The notes below the pieces were generated by a model. That model made no database searches. It was given only the letters and a program-made list of their open reading frames with translations, and was not told the origin of the DNA. This document shows positions 15,451 to 21,420 of a DNA stretch of 23,558 nt, piece by piece. The DNA comes from Nitrososphaerota archaeon (GTDB lineage Archaea > Thermoproteota > Nitrososphaeria > Nitrososphaerales > Nitrosopumilaceae): contig JAEFDA010000078.1 in assembly GCA_016126025.1 (NCBI GenBank), forward strand, positions 1 to 23,558, in the 5' to 3' direction. Each line of letters starts with the position of its first letter. Position 1 is the stretch's first letter. The position numbers and the translations under genes were made by a program.

Positions 15451-16851
15451 CTAGCCCACCGAGTCGTCCATTTCCAGCTTTATCAGGCGGTTCAACTCCA
15501 CTGCATACTCCATGGGCAGCTCCTTGGTGAACGGCTCCATGAACCCGTTCACTATAAGCGAGAGCGCATCCTCCTCGCTGAACCCCCGGCTCATCAGGTA
15601 GAATATCTGCTCGTCCCCTATCTTGCCCACGGTGGCCTCGTGGGTTATGGTGGCATCGTCCTCGTTTATCTCCATGTATGGGTAGGTGTCGGTCTTGGAG
15701 GTGTCGTCCAGCAGCAGGGCATCGCACCGCACCGTCGACTTTACCCCCGTGGCGCCCCGCGCCACGTTCAGCAGCCCCCGGTACGTGGAGCGCCCGTCCA
15801 GCCGGCTGACCGACTTGGAGGTGATCTTGGATGTGGTGTTGGGCGCCAGGTGGACCATCTTGGCCCCCGTGTCCTGGTGCTGGCCCTTGCCGGCAAAGGC
15901 GATGGACAGCGTCTCGCCGTAGGCCCGCTCGCCCAGCATGTACACCCCCGGATACTTCATCGTAATCTTGCTGCCTATGTTGCCGTCTATCCACTCCACG
16001 GTGGCCCCCTCGTAGGCGTACGCCCGCTTGGTCACCAGGTTGTACACGTCGTTGCTCCAGTTCTGGATGGTGGTGTAGCGTAGCCGGGCATCCTTGAGAG
16101 CCACCAGCTCGACCACCGCCGAGTGGAGCGACTCGGACGAGTACACCGGGGCGGTGCAGCCCTCTATGTAGTGCACCTCGGCCCCCTCGTCCACTATAAT
16201 CAGGGTACGCTCAAACTGGCCTATGTTCTCGGCGTTTATCCTAAAGTATGCCTGGAGCGGCATGTCCACCTTGACGCCCGGCGGCACATAGATGAAGGAG
16301 CCCCCGCTCCACACGGCGCTGTTCAGCGCGGCGAACTTGTTGTCCTCGGGAGGTATGATCTTGCCAAAGTACTTGCGGAACAGATCCGGCTTCTCCTTTA
16401 GGGCCGTGTCTGTATCCAAGAACACCACCCCCTGCTTCTCCAAGTCCTCCCGCAGGTTGTGGTACACCACCTCGGACTCGTACTGCGCGCCCACTCCGGC
16501 CAGAAACTTCTTCTCGGCCTCGGGTATGCCCAGCTTGTCGAATGTATTCTTGACGTCGGCCGGAACGTCCTCCCAGTTCCTCTCCGTCTTCTCGGATGCC
16601 TTGGCGTAATAGTATATGTTCTGAAAGTCTATGGACGAGAGGTCCGCCCCCCACTGGGGCATGGGCTTTTTCATGAACGTCTCAAAGGCCCTCAGCCTAA
16701 AGTCCAGCATCCACTGCGGCTCCTCCTTCAGGCGGCTTATGCCCAGTATGGTGTCCCGGGACAGCCCCTTCTTGCTCAGGTGCACGTACATCTCGGTGGA
16801 GTCCTTAAAGTCGTACTTGGTGTAGTCCATCGTGATGTTCTCGGTCGCCAT
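15451..16851 (-). CDS. sufB: Fe-S cluster assembly protein SufB
   Basis: SufB is the core scaffold of the SUF machine, on which nascent clusters form at the interface with SufD. The protein is 466 aa, normal for the family. Conserved functional positions by analogy with E. coli SufB are Cys232 (E-G-C-T-A-P), Gln263 and Trp265 (T-I-Q-N-W) on the proposed sulfur path, and Cys376 (V-R-C-D-A-L-L) at the cluster site. The C-terminal D-E-Q-I-F-Y-L-M-S-R block is shared with SufD. It is the first gene of the operon: ATG 16851 is 27 nt from a TATA box, and sufD begins close to its stop. The usual partner gene sufC is not present in the window. Confidence 0.95.
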   Translation of the reverse strand: MATENITMDYTKYDFKDSTEMYVHLSKKGLSRDTILGISRLKEEPQWMLDFRLRAFETFMKKPMPQWGADLSSIDFQNIYYYAKASEKTERNWEDVPADVKNTFDKLGIPEAEKKFLAGVGAQYESEVVYHNLREDLEKQGVVFLDTDTALKEKPDLFRKYFGKIIPPEDNKFAALNSAVWSGGSFIYVPPGVKVDMPLQAYFRINAENIGQFERTLIIVDEGAEVHYIEGCTAPVYSSESLHSAVVELVALKDARLRYTTIQNWSNDVYNLVTKRAYAYEGATVEWIDGNIGSKITMKYPGVYMLGERAYGETLSIAFAGKGQHQDTGAKMVHLAPNTTSKITSKSVSRLDGRSTYRGLLNVARGATGVKSTVRCDALLLDDTSKTDTYPYMEINEDDATITHEATVGKIGDEQIFYLMSRGFSEEDALSLIVNGFMEPFTKELPMEYAVELNRLIKLEMDDSVG

Positions 16852-16874
16852 GTCATAGTGTACCGTCCGCCCCC

Positions 16875-16882
16875 ATAAATAT
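16875..16882 (-). promoter_or_regulatory. TATA box of the suf operon
   Basis: Minus-strand TATTTATG/TATATTTAT lies 26-27 nt upstream of ATG 16851, which suggests a leaderless sufB mRNA heading the six-gene operon. Confidence 0.6.
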
Positions 16883-16884
16883 AC

Positions 16885-17028
16885 TAGTAAAAATAGGCGG
16901 AGCTAAACGGCATTCGGCCCAGGCGGGCGGGGAAGTTCTCCCGCGGTGGCGCAAGACGGCTTGGCCGCTCCTCCAAACGGCGCTGCCTGACGCCAAGCCG
17001 TGCCGCCAAGGCCACCGCCCGTCTTGTC
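16885..17028 (-). ncRNA. Candidate structured small RNA upstream of sufB
   Basis: Two nested perfect stems occur: 16943-16950 with 17012-17019 (GCGGTGGC/GCCACCGC), and 16956-16965 with 16992-17001 (ACGGCTTGGC/GCCAAGCCGT). A third hairpin lies at 16927-16944. On the minus strand a TATA-like CATTTATAGC (17050-17059) would place a start near 17028, and a TTTTTA run at 16885-16893 could end it. That gives an RNA of about 140 nt. No known family is recognised, and the strand is inferred. Confidence 0.3.
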
Positions 17029-17175
17029 GCAGCGCATTCCCGAACTCGAAGCTATAAATGCAAAAAATACGTCTTTGGGATGGCATCCGCCAATAATTCC
17101 CCACATATACCATACATGGCCATTCCATGCCAGTCAGGTCATATGCGATCATCTTGTTTGGCAGGGGTCCCCCCC

Positions 17176-17478
17176 GGCACCCGGAGTCCACGTCTCCGGC
17201 GCAGGCCTGCAGGGCCTGCCCCGCACCGCCAACCGCCACAGGACAAATCCCCGGCAGATTGCGGCGGCCGTCCCGGGCCGGACGGAGCCAGCGGCTGGGC
17301 GCAGGCCGGGCAGAGACCCGGCGCCGGTCCGGAGCGCCCGCAGCATGGCCCGCTCCGAGAACCGCACACATGGAGAACACCGGCCGGAGCGTCAGGGTCC
17401 GCCGGATCATGCTCGGAGGCCCGATCCGGTATGGCCGCGCCGGCTGCATCGTCGGAATGGCCGGCCGGTCCGGGCGCC
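17176..17478. other. G+C-rich block bounded by complementary ends
   Basis: GGCACCCGGA (17176-17185) pairs with TCCGGGCGCC (17469-17478) at 9 of 10 positions, closing a segment of about 303 nt full of further short palindromes. The size and end-pairing recall large stable RNAs, but signature motifs of SRP RNA and RNase P RNA were looked for on both strands and not found. The identity is unknown. Confidence 0.25.
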
Positions 17479-17530
17479 ACGCGATTTCTGATTATATGTC
17501 ATGCCGTGCGTCTGCGCGTTATGCAAGGCG

Positions 17531-17562
17531 GATCCCGTAGGATCTTTAGATCGGGATCTTTT
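17531..17562 (+). terminator. Hairpin followed by T-run
   Basis: GATCCCG (17531-17537) pairs with CGGGATC (17552-17558), followed directly by TTTT. It would end a plus-strand transcript coming from the gene-free region, about 70 nt before the antiporter gene. Confidence 0.4.
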
Positions 17563-17607
17563 ACATTTGCATATGTCGTTCCAATGCGCGAGTCAAACTA
17601 CGAAGCG

Positions 17608-17615
17608 CTTTTAAC
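17608..17615 (+). promoter_or_regulatory. Probable TATA box of the antiporter gene
   Basis: CTTTTAAC is centred 22-23 nt before TTG 17634 and 25-26 nt before the adjacent TTG 17637. By the spacing of the other genes here, 17637 may be the true first codon. Confidence 0.45.
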
Positions 17616-17633
17616 TCTGGCGGCGAAGTTTTA

Positions 17634-18953
17634 TTGTTGGAGAACGCATTCCTGCAGGCGGACCCTGGCGACATAGTATCCCTGCTGTCCGGAACGGCCT
17701 CGGACATACTAAGCGAGATTACCCCCGAGCTGCCGCATACGGACTTTGTTACCGACATGGCCTTCATAATGATAATGGGGGCCGTCGTGACGCTGGCCTT
17801 CTTCAAGGTGAAGCAGCCCATAATAATCGGCTATCTGGTGGCCGGGATGCTGCTGGGGCCGCTATCTCCGCTGTGGACGCAGGTGTTCCCGGGGGACACC
17901 ATATGGATGGGGGGAACCGGCATACTGGGAGACATATCGGCGCTGCACCTCTTCTCGGAGATCGGAGTCATACTGCTGCTCTTTGTGATAGGGATAGAGT
18001 TCCCGGTTGCAAAGATCCGCCGCATAGGGAGTGTGGCGGTGGGCGTGGGCTCGATAGGCCTCTTCGGGACCATGGGTGTCGTCTTCTACGTGGCGGGGGC
18101 CTTGGGACTCGGATTCATGGACTCGTTGTTCATAGCGGCGGCCCTCTCCATATCGAGTACCGCCGTCATAGTAAAGATAATGGAGGATATGGGGAGCATA
18201 AGGCGCGGTTCCTCCATCATGGTCCTGGGCATACTCATAGTGGAGGATGTCATCGCCGTCATACTCATATCGGTGCTGCAGTCGCTGGCCCTGGCCGGAA
18301 CAGTCTCCGTAAACAGCCTGATAGTGGTTGTAGTGGTGGGAGCAGGCCTGATCGGGGGGACCTTTACCATAGGCACCCGGGTCATACCGCCCCTCATAGA
18401 CAAGGTAGCGGCCACCGAGCACCGCGAGATACTGCTGCTATGCGTTCTGGGACTCTGTTTTGGATACTCTCTGCTGGCCAACATGGTGGGACTCTCGGTG
18501 GCCATAGGAGCGTTTCTGGCCGGCGTGCTGGTGGCCGAATCCAAGTCGGCGGAGATCTCCAAGATACTCTCCAGCCCCATCAAGGACATGTTCGTGGCCG
18601 TCTTCTTCATATCGACCGGTGCGCTGATGGACATATCACAGCTGGGCGACTTCGTATGGGTGGCGGTGGCCCTCATAGGGGTGGCTACCTTCATGAAGTT
18701 CGGCGGCAACATGGTTGGGAACTTTATATTCAGACAGAAGAGGCTCAAGTCCGTCCGGGTGGCCTCCGCCCTCGCGGCGCCTCGGGGAGAGTTCTCCATA
18801 GTCATAGTAAAGACCGGCGTGGACCTGGGGGCAGCCAGCGCCTTCCTCTTCCCCCTGATCGGCGTCATATCCATCGCGACCACGTTCATAGCCCCGTTCA
18901 TGATGAAGGTCGGCGACCGGCTGGCCCCCACAGAGGAGACCGAGAATGGTTAG
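17634..18953 (+). CDS. CPA2 monovalent cation:H+ antiporter (Kef/NapA-like)
   Basis: This integral membrane protein exchanges K+ or Na+ for H+. The 439-aa product has about 12 hydrophobic segments and CPA2 landmarks: G-Y-L-V-A-G-M-L-L-G-P, the L-F-V-I-G-I-E-F segment, S-I-S-S-T-A-V-I-V-K, an acidic V-E-D-V-I-A-V motif in the unwound core helix region, F-F-I-S-T-G-A-L-M-D, and G-E-F-S-I-V-I. There is no C-terminal TrkA-N (RCK) regulatory domain, so it is the membrane part only. The start is TTG 17634 or the next TTG 17637. The next gene overlaps its stop by 8 nt, and that protein may be an accessory subunit. Ion specificity cannot be read from sequence. Confidence 0.88.
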   Translation: MLENAFLQADPGDIVSLLSGTASDILSEITPELPHTDFVTDMAFIMIMGAVVTLAFFKVKQPIIIGYLVAGMLLGPLSPLWTQVFPGDTIWMGGTGILGDISALHLFSEIGVILLLFVIGIEFPVAKIRRIGSVAVGVGSIGLFGTMGVVFYVAGALGLGFMDSLFIAAALSISSTAVIVKIMEDMGSIRRGSSIMVLGILIVEDVIAVILISVLQSLALAGTVSVNSLIVVVVVGAGLIGGTFTIGTRVIPPLIDKVAATEHREILLLCVLGLCFGYSLLANMVGLSVAIGAFLAGVLVAESKSAEISKILSSPIKDMFVAVFFISTGALMDISQLGDFVWVAVALIGVATFMKFGGNMVGNFIFRQKRLKSVRVASALAAPRGEFSIVIVKTGVDLGAASAFLFPLIGVISIATTFIAPFMMKVGDRLAPTEETENG

Positions 18954-19464
18954 CTGGAGAGGCGTGTTCGGGCGCCGGCGGCGATCCGGACCCGGGAAGG
19001 CGGGATACGGGCAGCGCCCCCAGCCCGTCCCCGACGGCATGGACGAGATGGTGGCCAGAACCCACGGCGGCCTGGGCACCTTCGACATGGACGGGACCGA
19101 CGTGCCGCTCATTCTGTTTGATGCGGCAAGGTTCCATGACGTGATGGGATGGTACCAGTCATCGGCCGATACGGGTCATGCCTCATCCATAAAGACAGAC
19201 CTGAACATAATGCAGGACTACATGGGCCATGTATTTGTGGAGACGGTCCTGACATTCAGCAACGGCGAGGTCCTGAAGGTGCTGATCAACGCCAACCAGA
19301 ACCTAAAGTTCTTCAAGGATCTGGCCCGTTCCGGCGTCTTGGCCCTAGGCCAGTCCGACGGCGGGGGCGAGGGCTTCTTCATGATACAGCTCCCCCAGCT
19401 GCAAAAAGCCCAAGACGCCCTGAGGATGATAGAGGACGGGCTGGCGGCCGGCGATGGCCGGTGA
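18946..19464 (+). CDS. Conserved hypothetical protein coupled to the antiporter
   Basis: The family is not recognised. The 172-aa protein has a basic, low-complexity N terminus (Arg/Gly-rich, residues 5-20). A compact soluble-looking alpha/beta region follows at about 30-165, with no cysteines and no membrane segments. ATG 18946 lies inside the last codons of the antiporter gene (ATGGTTAG overlap) and is preceded by a GAGGAG, so the two genes are co-translated. This makes a cytoplasmic regulator of the transporter possible, but nothing in the sequence proves it. The stop at 19464 is followed 56 nt later by the convergent tRNA gene. Confidence 0.75.
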   Translation: MVSWRGVFGRRRRSGPGKAGYGQRPQPVPDGMDEMVARTHGGLGTFDMDGTDVPLILFDAARFHDVMGWYQSSADTGHASSIKTDLNIMQDYMGHVFVETVLTFSNGEVLKVLINANQNLKFFKDLARSGVLALGQSDGGGEGFFMIQLPQLQKAQDALRMIEDGLAAGDGR

Positions 19465-19520
19465 GCGCGCCAAACCAAGCGGCCCGACAAGACCACGACG
19501 TGCCCGTAGCACCGGAATGG

Positions 19521-19594
19521 TGCAGTCGCCGGGATTTGAACCCGGGCCGCGAACTTGGCAAGCTCGCATAATAACCAAACTATACTACGACTGC
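19521..19594 (-). tRNA. tRNA-Gly (anticodon GCC)
   Basis: The minus strand folds as a full cloverleaf. The acceptor is GCAGTCG with CGACTGC plus discriminator A. The anticodon stem CGAGC/GTTCG encloses the loop TTGCCAA, giving anticodon GCC. The T arm is CCGGG-TTCAAAT-CCCGG, and the D loop contains GG. There is no intron and no encoded CCA. Confidence 0.95.
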
Positions 19595-19618
19595 CCTCGT
19601 TGTGCGGTATGGTCAGGT

Positions 19619-19626
19619 GTATTAAC
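19619..19626 (-). promoter_or_regulatory. TATA box of tRNA-Gly
   Basis: Minus-strand GTTAATAC is centred about 28 nt upstream of the first tRNA base. Confidence 0.5.
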
Positions 19627-19730
19627 TGTTAGCCGCCCGCACCCGATGCGTGTTTAGCATCAGTATGACACCAGAAAACATGCAAGACGGGATTTTGCGG
19701 TATTGTCCTGACAATCCCTACGACATAACC

Positions 19731-19788
19731 GGCATGATCTGGCCACATGGTGCGCCAAACCATATGGTCATACCAAACAAGCCGGCGA
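19731..19788 (+). repeat. Diverged inverted-repeat copy A
   Basis: The segment from GGCATGATCTGG to AAGCCGGCGA is matched, with gaps, by the reverse complement of 21010-21078. The ends are nearly identical and the middle has diverged. Confidence 0.5.
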
Positions 19789-20042
19789 AATCAGGGTGCC
19801 TGCGCTAAGCCTTAACGTGTGCCCGCACCGGCGAGCGCGGGCTCTGCCCGTCCACTGCCGGTTCGGGTTTCTGCCGGTAGTATTTACCATCAACTCGATG
19901 TGGGCAACACCAAAGCGGTATTTTTTGGTCGAATGCGCCAGCCAAAGACCCACGCCCTAGTCGTTACCGGAGTAGCTGCGGATCCTCTCTGCGCATGCAG
20001 CCGCCGTATCTGGGGAAGCGGCCCGCACCGCGCGGCCAACCG

Positions 20043-20050
20043 TTTTTTAG
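20043..20050 (+). promoter_or_regulatory. TATA box of the 92-aa gene
   Basis: TTTTTTAG is centred 26 nt upstream of ATG 20073, which selects that ATG over the upstream in-frame ATG at 19995. Confidence 0.5.
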
Positions 20051-20072
20051 CGGTGCACGCGCACATACATCC

Positions 20073-20351
20073 ATGGATCCAGCACTGAGGCGCAAGTTGG
20101 GCGAGAAGATACAGGAGACTGTGGACCGCGGGGCGGAGATCCGCGCCATGGCCGATATGCTGTCCCCCGGCTCGACGGAGGACTTTGTGGGTGGCGTGAT
20201 AGCGGGACGGCTGTACAACTCGTTCTACTACCAGTGCAGGAGGATCAAAAAGAGAAACCCCGAGCCCGGAGAGATGGAGGAGTTCCTGGCGACGATTGCC
20301 GGCGAGTGGGACAGAATGGTCGATGCCTGCGGGCGGGCGGCGCCGGAGTAG
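20073..20351 (+). CDS. Conserved-looking hypothetical protein, 92 aa
   Basis: The family is not recognised. The protein is short, charged and predicted mostly alpha-helical, with an S-T-E-D-F-V-G-G-V-I-A-G-R segment, several Tyr/Arg residues and a K-K-R basic patch near the middle. There is no signal peptide, membrane segment or zinc motif. It has a TATA box at the standard spacing and is convergent with the ribosomal protein L10e gene, the two being separated by a stable hairpin. Coding status is supported by the promoter and normal codon usage, but no function can be assigned. Confidence 0.65.
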   Translation: MDPALRRKLGEKIQETVDRGAEIRAMADMLSPGSTEDFVGGVIAGRLYNSFYYQCRRIKKRNPEPGEMEEFLATIAGEWDRMVDACGRAAPE

Positions 20352-20353
20352 GC

Positions 20354-20397
20354 GGGCGTCGGACACCCCCGCCGGTCCTTGAAACCGGCGGACGCCC
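20354..20397. terminator. Nested hairpin between convergent genes
   Basis: The outer stem is GGGCGTC (20354-20360) with GACGCCC (20391-20397); the inner stem is CCGCCGGT (20369-20376) with ACCGGCGG (20384-20391). It lies between the stops of the 92-aa gene and rpl10e and could serve both. It has no T-run. Confidence 0.35.
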
Positions 20398-20440
20398 AGA
20401 ATGGACCACGTAGATGGCGCGCAGAGCCGCGCGTACGACC

Positions 20441-20941
20441 CTACTGCTGCTTGAGCGGCACGACCCGGATGGTAGGGGTTCCGGGCAGCTTGATGCACGC
20501 ATTCTTGAGGGCCTTCTTGGCAGCCTCTATGTGGGGGGCGTCGACATGCATCTCCATGATTATCTGCCCCCGGTCGACCCGGGCCGCCAAGCTTACGGCC
20601 TTTCCCCAAGCCCGCCGCATACCCTCCTGGAGACGGTCGGCCCCGGCCGTGGCTATCATCTTGTTTTCACGCAAAAGGTTGTGGGGATATATGCGCAGTT
20701 TGGAGAAGTAGGCCGACTCGCCGGTGGTCTTCTCCAGGGCCTTGTTGGCGGTAAGCCGGCAGGCCTCTATGGCCATGTGCCGGATTTGGACCTTTTCGTT
20801 GATTAGCAGTTGTACGGAGTACTCGTAGTCGCCGCGCTTGCCGCCCTGAAACTTTGCTATCTTGGGCTGCGGCTTACCCTTGATGTACTCCTTACGCGTG
20901 AACGGCTGCCCCCTCACCACTCTATAGTTAGCCCCGTGCAT
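20441..20941 (-). CDS. rpl10e: Ribosomal protein L10e (uL16 family)
   Basis: This large-subunit ribosomal protein of the archaeal/eukaryotic L10e (uL16) family binds 23S rRNA near the peptidyl-transferase and tRNA sites. The 166-aa product starts M-H-G-A-N-Y-R and has the conserved Y-I-K-G-K-P-Q-P-K-I segment. It also has the basic R-I-Y-P-H-N-L-L-R-E-N-K loop, followed by the A-G-A-D-R-L-Q-E-G-M-R region and a Gly near G-K-A-V. ATG 20941 is 25-26 nt from a TATA box. It is a single-gene unit here. Confidence 0.95.
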   Translation of the reverse strand: MHGANYRVVRGQPFTRKEYIKGKPQPKIAKFQGGKRGDYEYSVQLLINEKVQIRHMAIEACRLTANKALEKTTGESAYFSKLRIYPHNLLRENKMIATAGADRLQEGMRRAWGKAVSLAARVDRGQIIMEMHVDAPHIEAAKKALKNACIKLPGTPTIRVVPLKQQ

Positions 20942-20962
20942 GACTTGTAGCCCGGCGGCCGT

Positions 20963-20970
20963 ATTTTAAA
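20963..20970 (-). promoter_or_regulatory. TATA box of rpl10e
   Basis: Minus-strand TTTAAAAT is centred 25-26 nt upstream of ATG 20941; it is the best match to the archaeal TATA consensus in the window. Confidence 0.65.
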
Positions 20971-21009
20971 GGTTGAGAGGACCAGTACGCGCCCAGGATC
21001 CACTATTGC

Positions 21010-21078
21010 TCGCCGGCTTTCACATGCCTGTTTGGTGTGGTCGGCAAGGTTTGACACGCCGCATGACCAGATCATGCC
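21010..21078 (-). repeat. Diverged inverted-repeat copy B
   Basis: Its reverse complement matches 19731-19788: GGCATGATCTGG at one end, AAGCCGGCGA at the other, with about ten extra bases inside. The pair flanks the 92-aa and rpl10e genes in inverted orientation. Confidence 0.5.
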
Positions 21079-21260
21079 CGACATGCCGCGAAAACTACCC
21101 TACCGGCACTGCAGTACCCTTGAGTATCGTCTGACATCACGCTGAACCCAAACACATACCACCGGGCCGCCGGATTGCGTGCGGTGCGCCACAGGGCCGG
21201 TCTGCAATCGGCAGCGAGCCTGGTTCGAGATTAGCGCAGGGTCAGGCCCGAATGCCACCC

Positions 21261-21368
21261 TCACTCGTCGTTGGGATACCGCCTCCTCACCACGCGCCAC
21301 AATATGATGGCCCCGGCGGCCAGCGCGACAAACCACAGTATCCTGTATGGCACGGGATCGTGTTCCAC
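21261..21368 (-). CDS. Small single-pass membrane protein, 35 aa
   Basis: This short gene runs from GTG 21368 to TGA 21261. The protein has a short acidic N terminus (V-E-H-D-P), one hydrophobic helix (about residues 9-24, L-W-F-V-A-L-A-A-G-A-I-I-L-W) and a positively charged R-R-R-Y-P-N-D-E tail. The charge pattern favours the C terminus inside the cell. Support for its being real is the palindromic TTATAA box centred 26.5 nt upstream of the GTG, exactly the spacing used by the other genes here. The box is shared with the divergent endA-like gene. The function is unknown. The open frame extends further upstream, but that sequence is antisense to the endA-like gene. Confidence 0.6.
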   Translation of the reverse strand: MEHDPVPYRILWFVALAAGAIILWRVVRRRYPNDE

Positions 21369-21391
21369 GATATGCCGTCCGCTCGCACGGC

Positions 21392-21397
21392 TTATAA
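21392..21397. promoter_or_regulatory. Palindromic TATA box shared by two divergent genes
   Basis: TTATAA reads the same on both strands. Its centre is 26.5 nt from GTG 21368 (minus) and 26.5 nt from ATG 21421 (plus). One TBP site could therefore direct two leaderless transcripts. Confidence 0.6.
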
Positions 21398-21420
21398 CCA
21401 AAACCCCTCCACGCTGGATC

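Larger units (their letters stand above)
16852..17633. other. 780-nt gene-free region with strong inverted repeats
   Basis: No convincing protein gene is seen; the several open frames here look like by-products of high G+C and have low-complexity Pro/Arg/Ala translations. The region has three parts: a hairpin-rich part next to sufB (about 16885-17028), an A/T-rich part with TATA-like sequences (17050-17150), and a very G+C-rich block (about 17160-17480). It ends with a hairpin plus T-run at 17531-17562. No Walker A motif is present, so it is not a decayed sufC. Confidence 0.6.
19595..20072. other. 480-nt intergenic region
   Basis: No convincing gene is seen. It contains the tRNA promoter, a diverged repeat (19731-19788), a hairpin GCCCGC/GCGGGC at 19821-19842, and the TATA box of the 92-aa gene at its right end. 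A 47-codon frame at 19665-19808 overlaps the repeat and has no promoter in the expected position. Confidence 0.5.
20942..21260. other. 320-nt intergenic region
   Basis: Apart from the rpl10e promoter and repeat copy B, no gene is seen. A stretch at 21195-21240 superficially resembles an anticodon arm plus T arm but does not fold as a tRNA. Confidence 0.5.

Noticed and set aside
16853..17449. Minus-strand 198-codon frame upstream of sufB
   Set aside because: It overlaps the sufB promoter and the strong inverted repeats; no domain and biased composition.
16852..17633. Decayed sufC in the gap upstream of sufB
   Set aside because: No Walker A, signature or Walker B remnants in any frame.
17000..17676. 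Overlapping plus-strand frames of 137-198 codons in the region before the antiporter
   Set aside because: Low-complexity Pro/Arg/Gly/Ala translations typical of high G+C non-coding DNA. One ATG (17080) does lie 26 nt from a TATA-like box, but its frame runs through the hairpin and into the antiporter gene.
19665..19808. 47-codon frame after the tRNA
   Set aside because: It overlaps diverged repeat copy A, lacks a TATA box at the usual distance, and the corresponding frame in copy B is not kept open.
21195..21240. tRNA-like stretch with GGTTCGAGA
   Set aside because: The T stem has no pairing partner and no acceptor stem can be formed.
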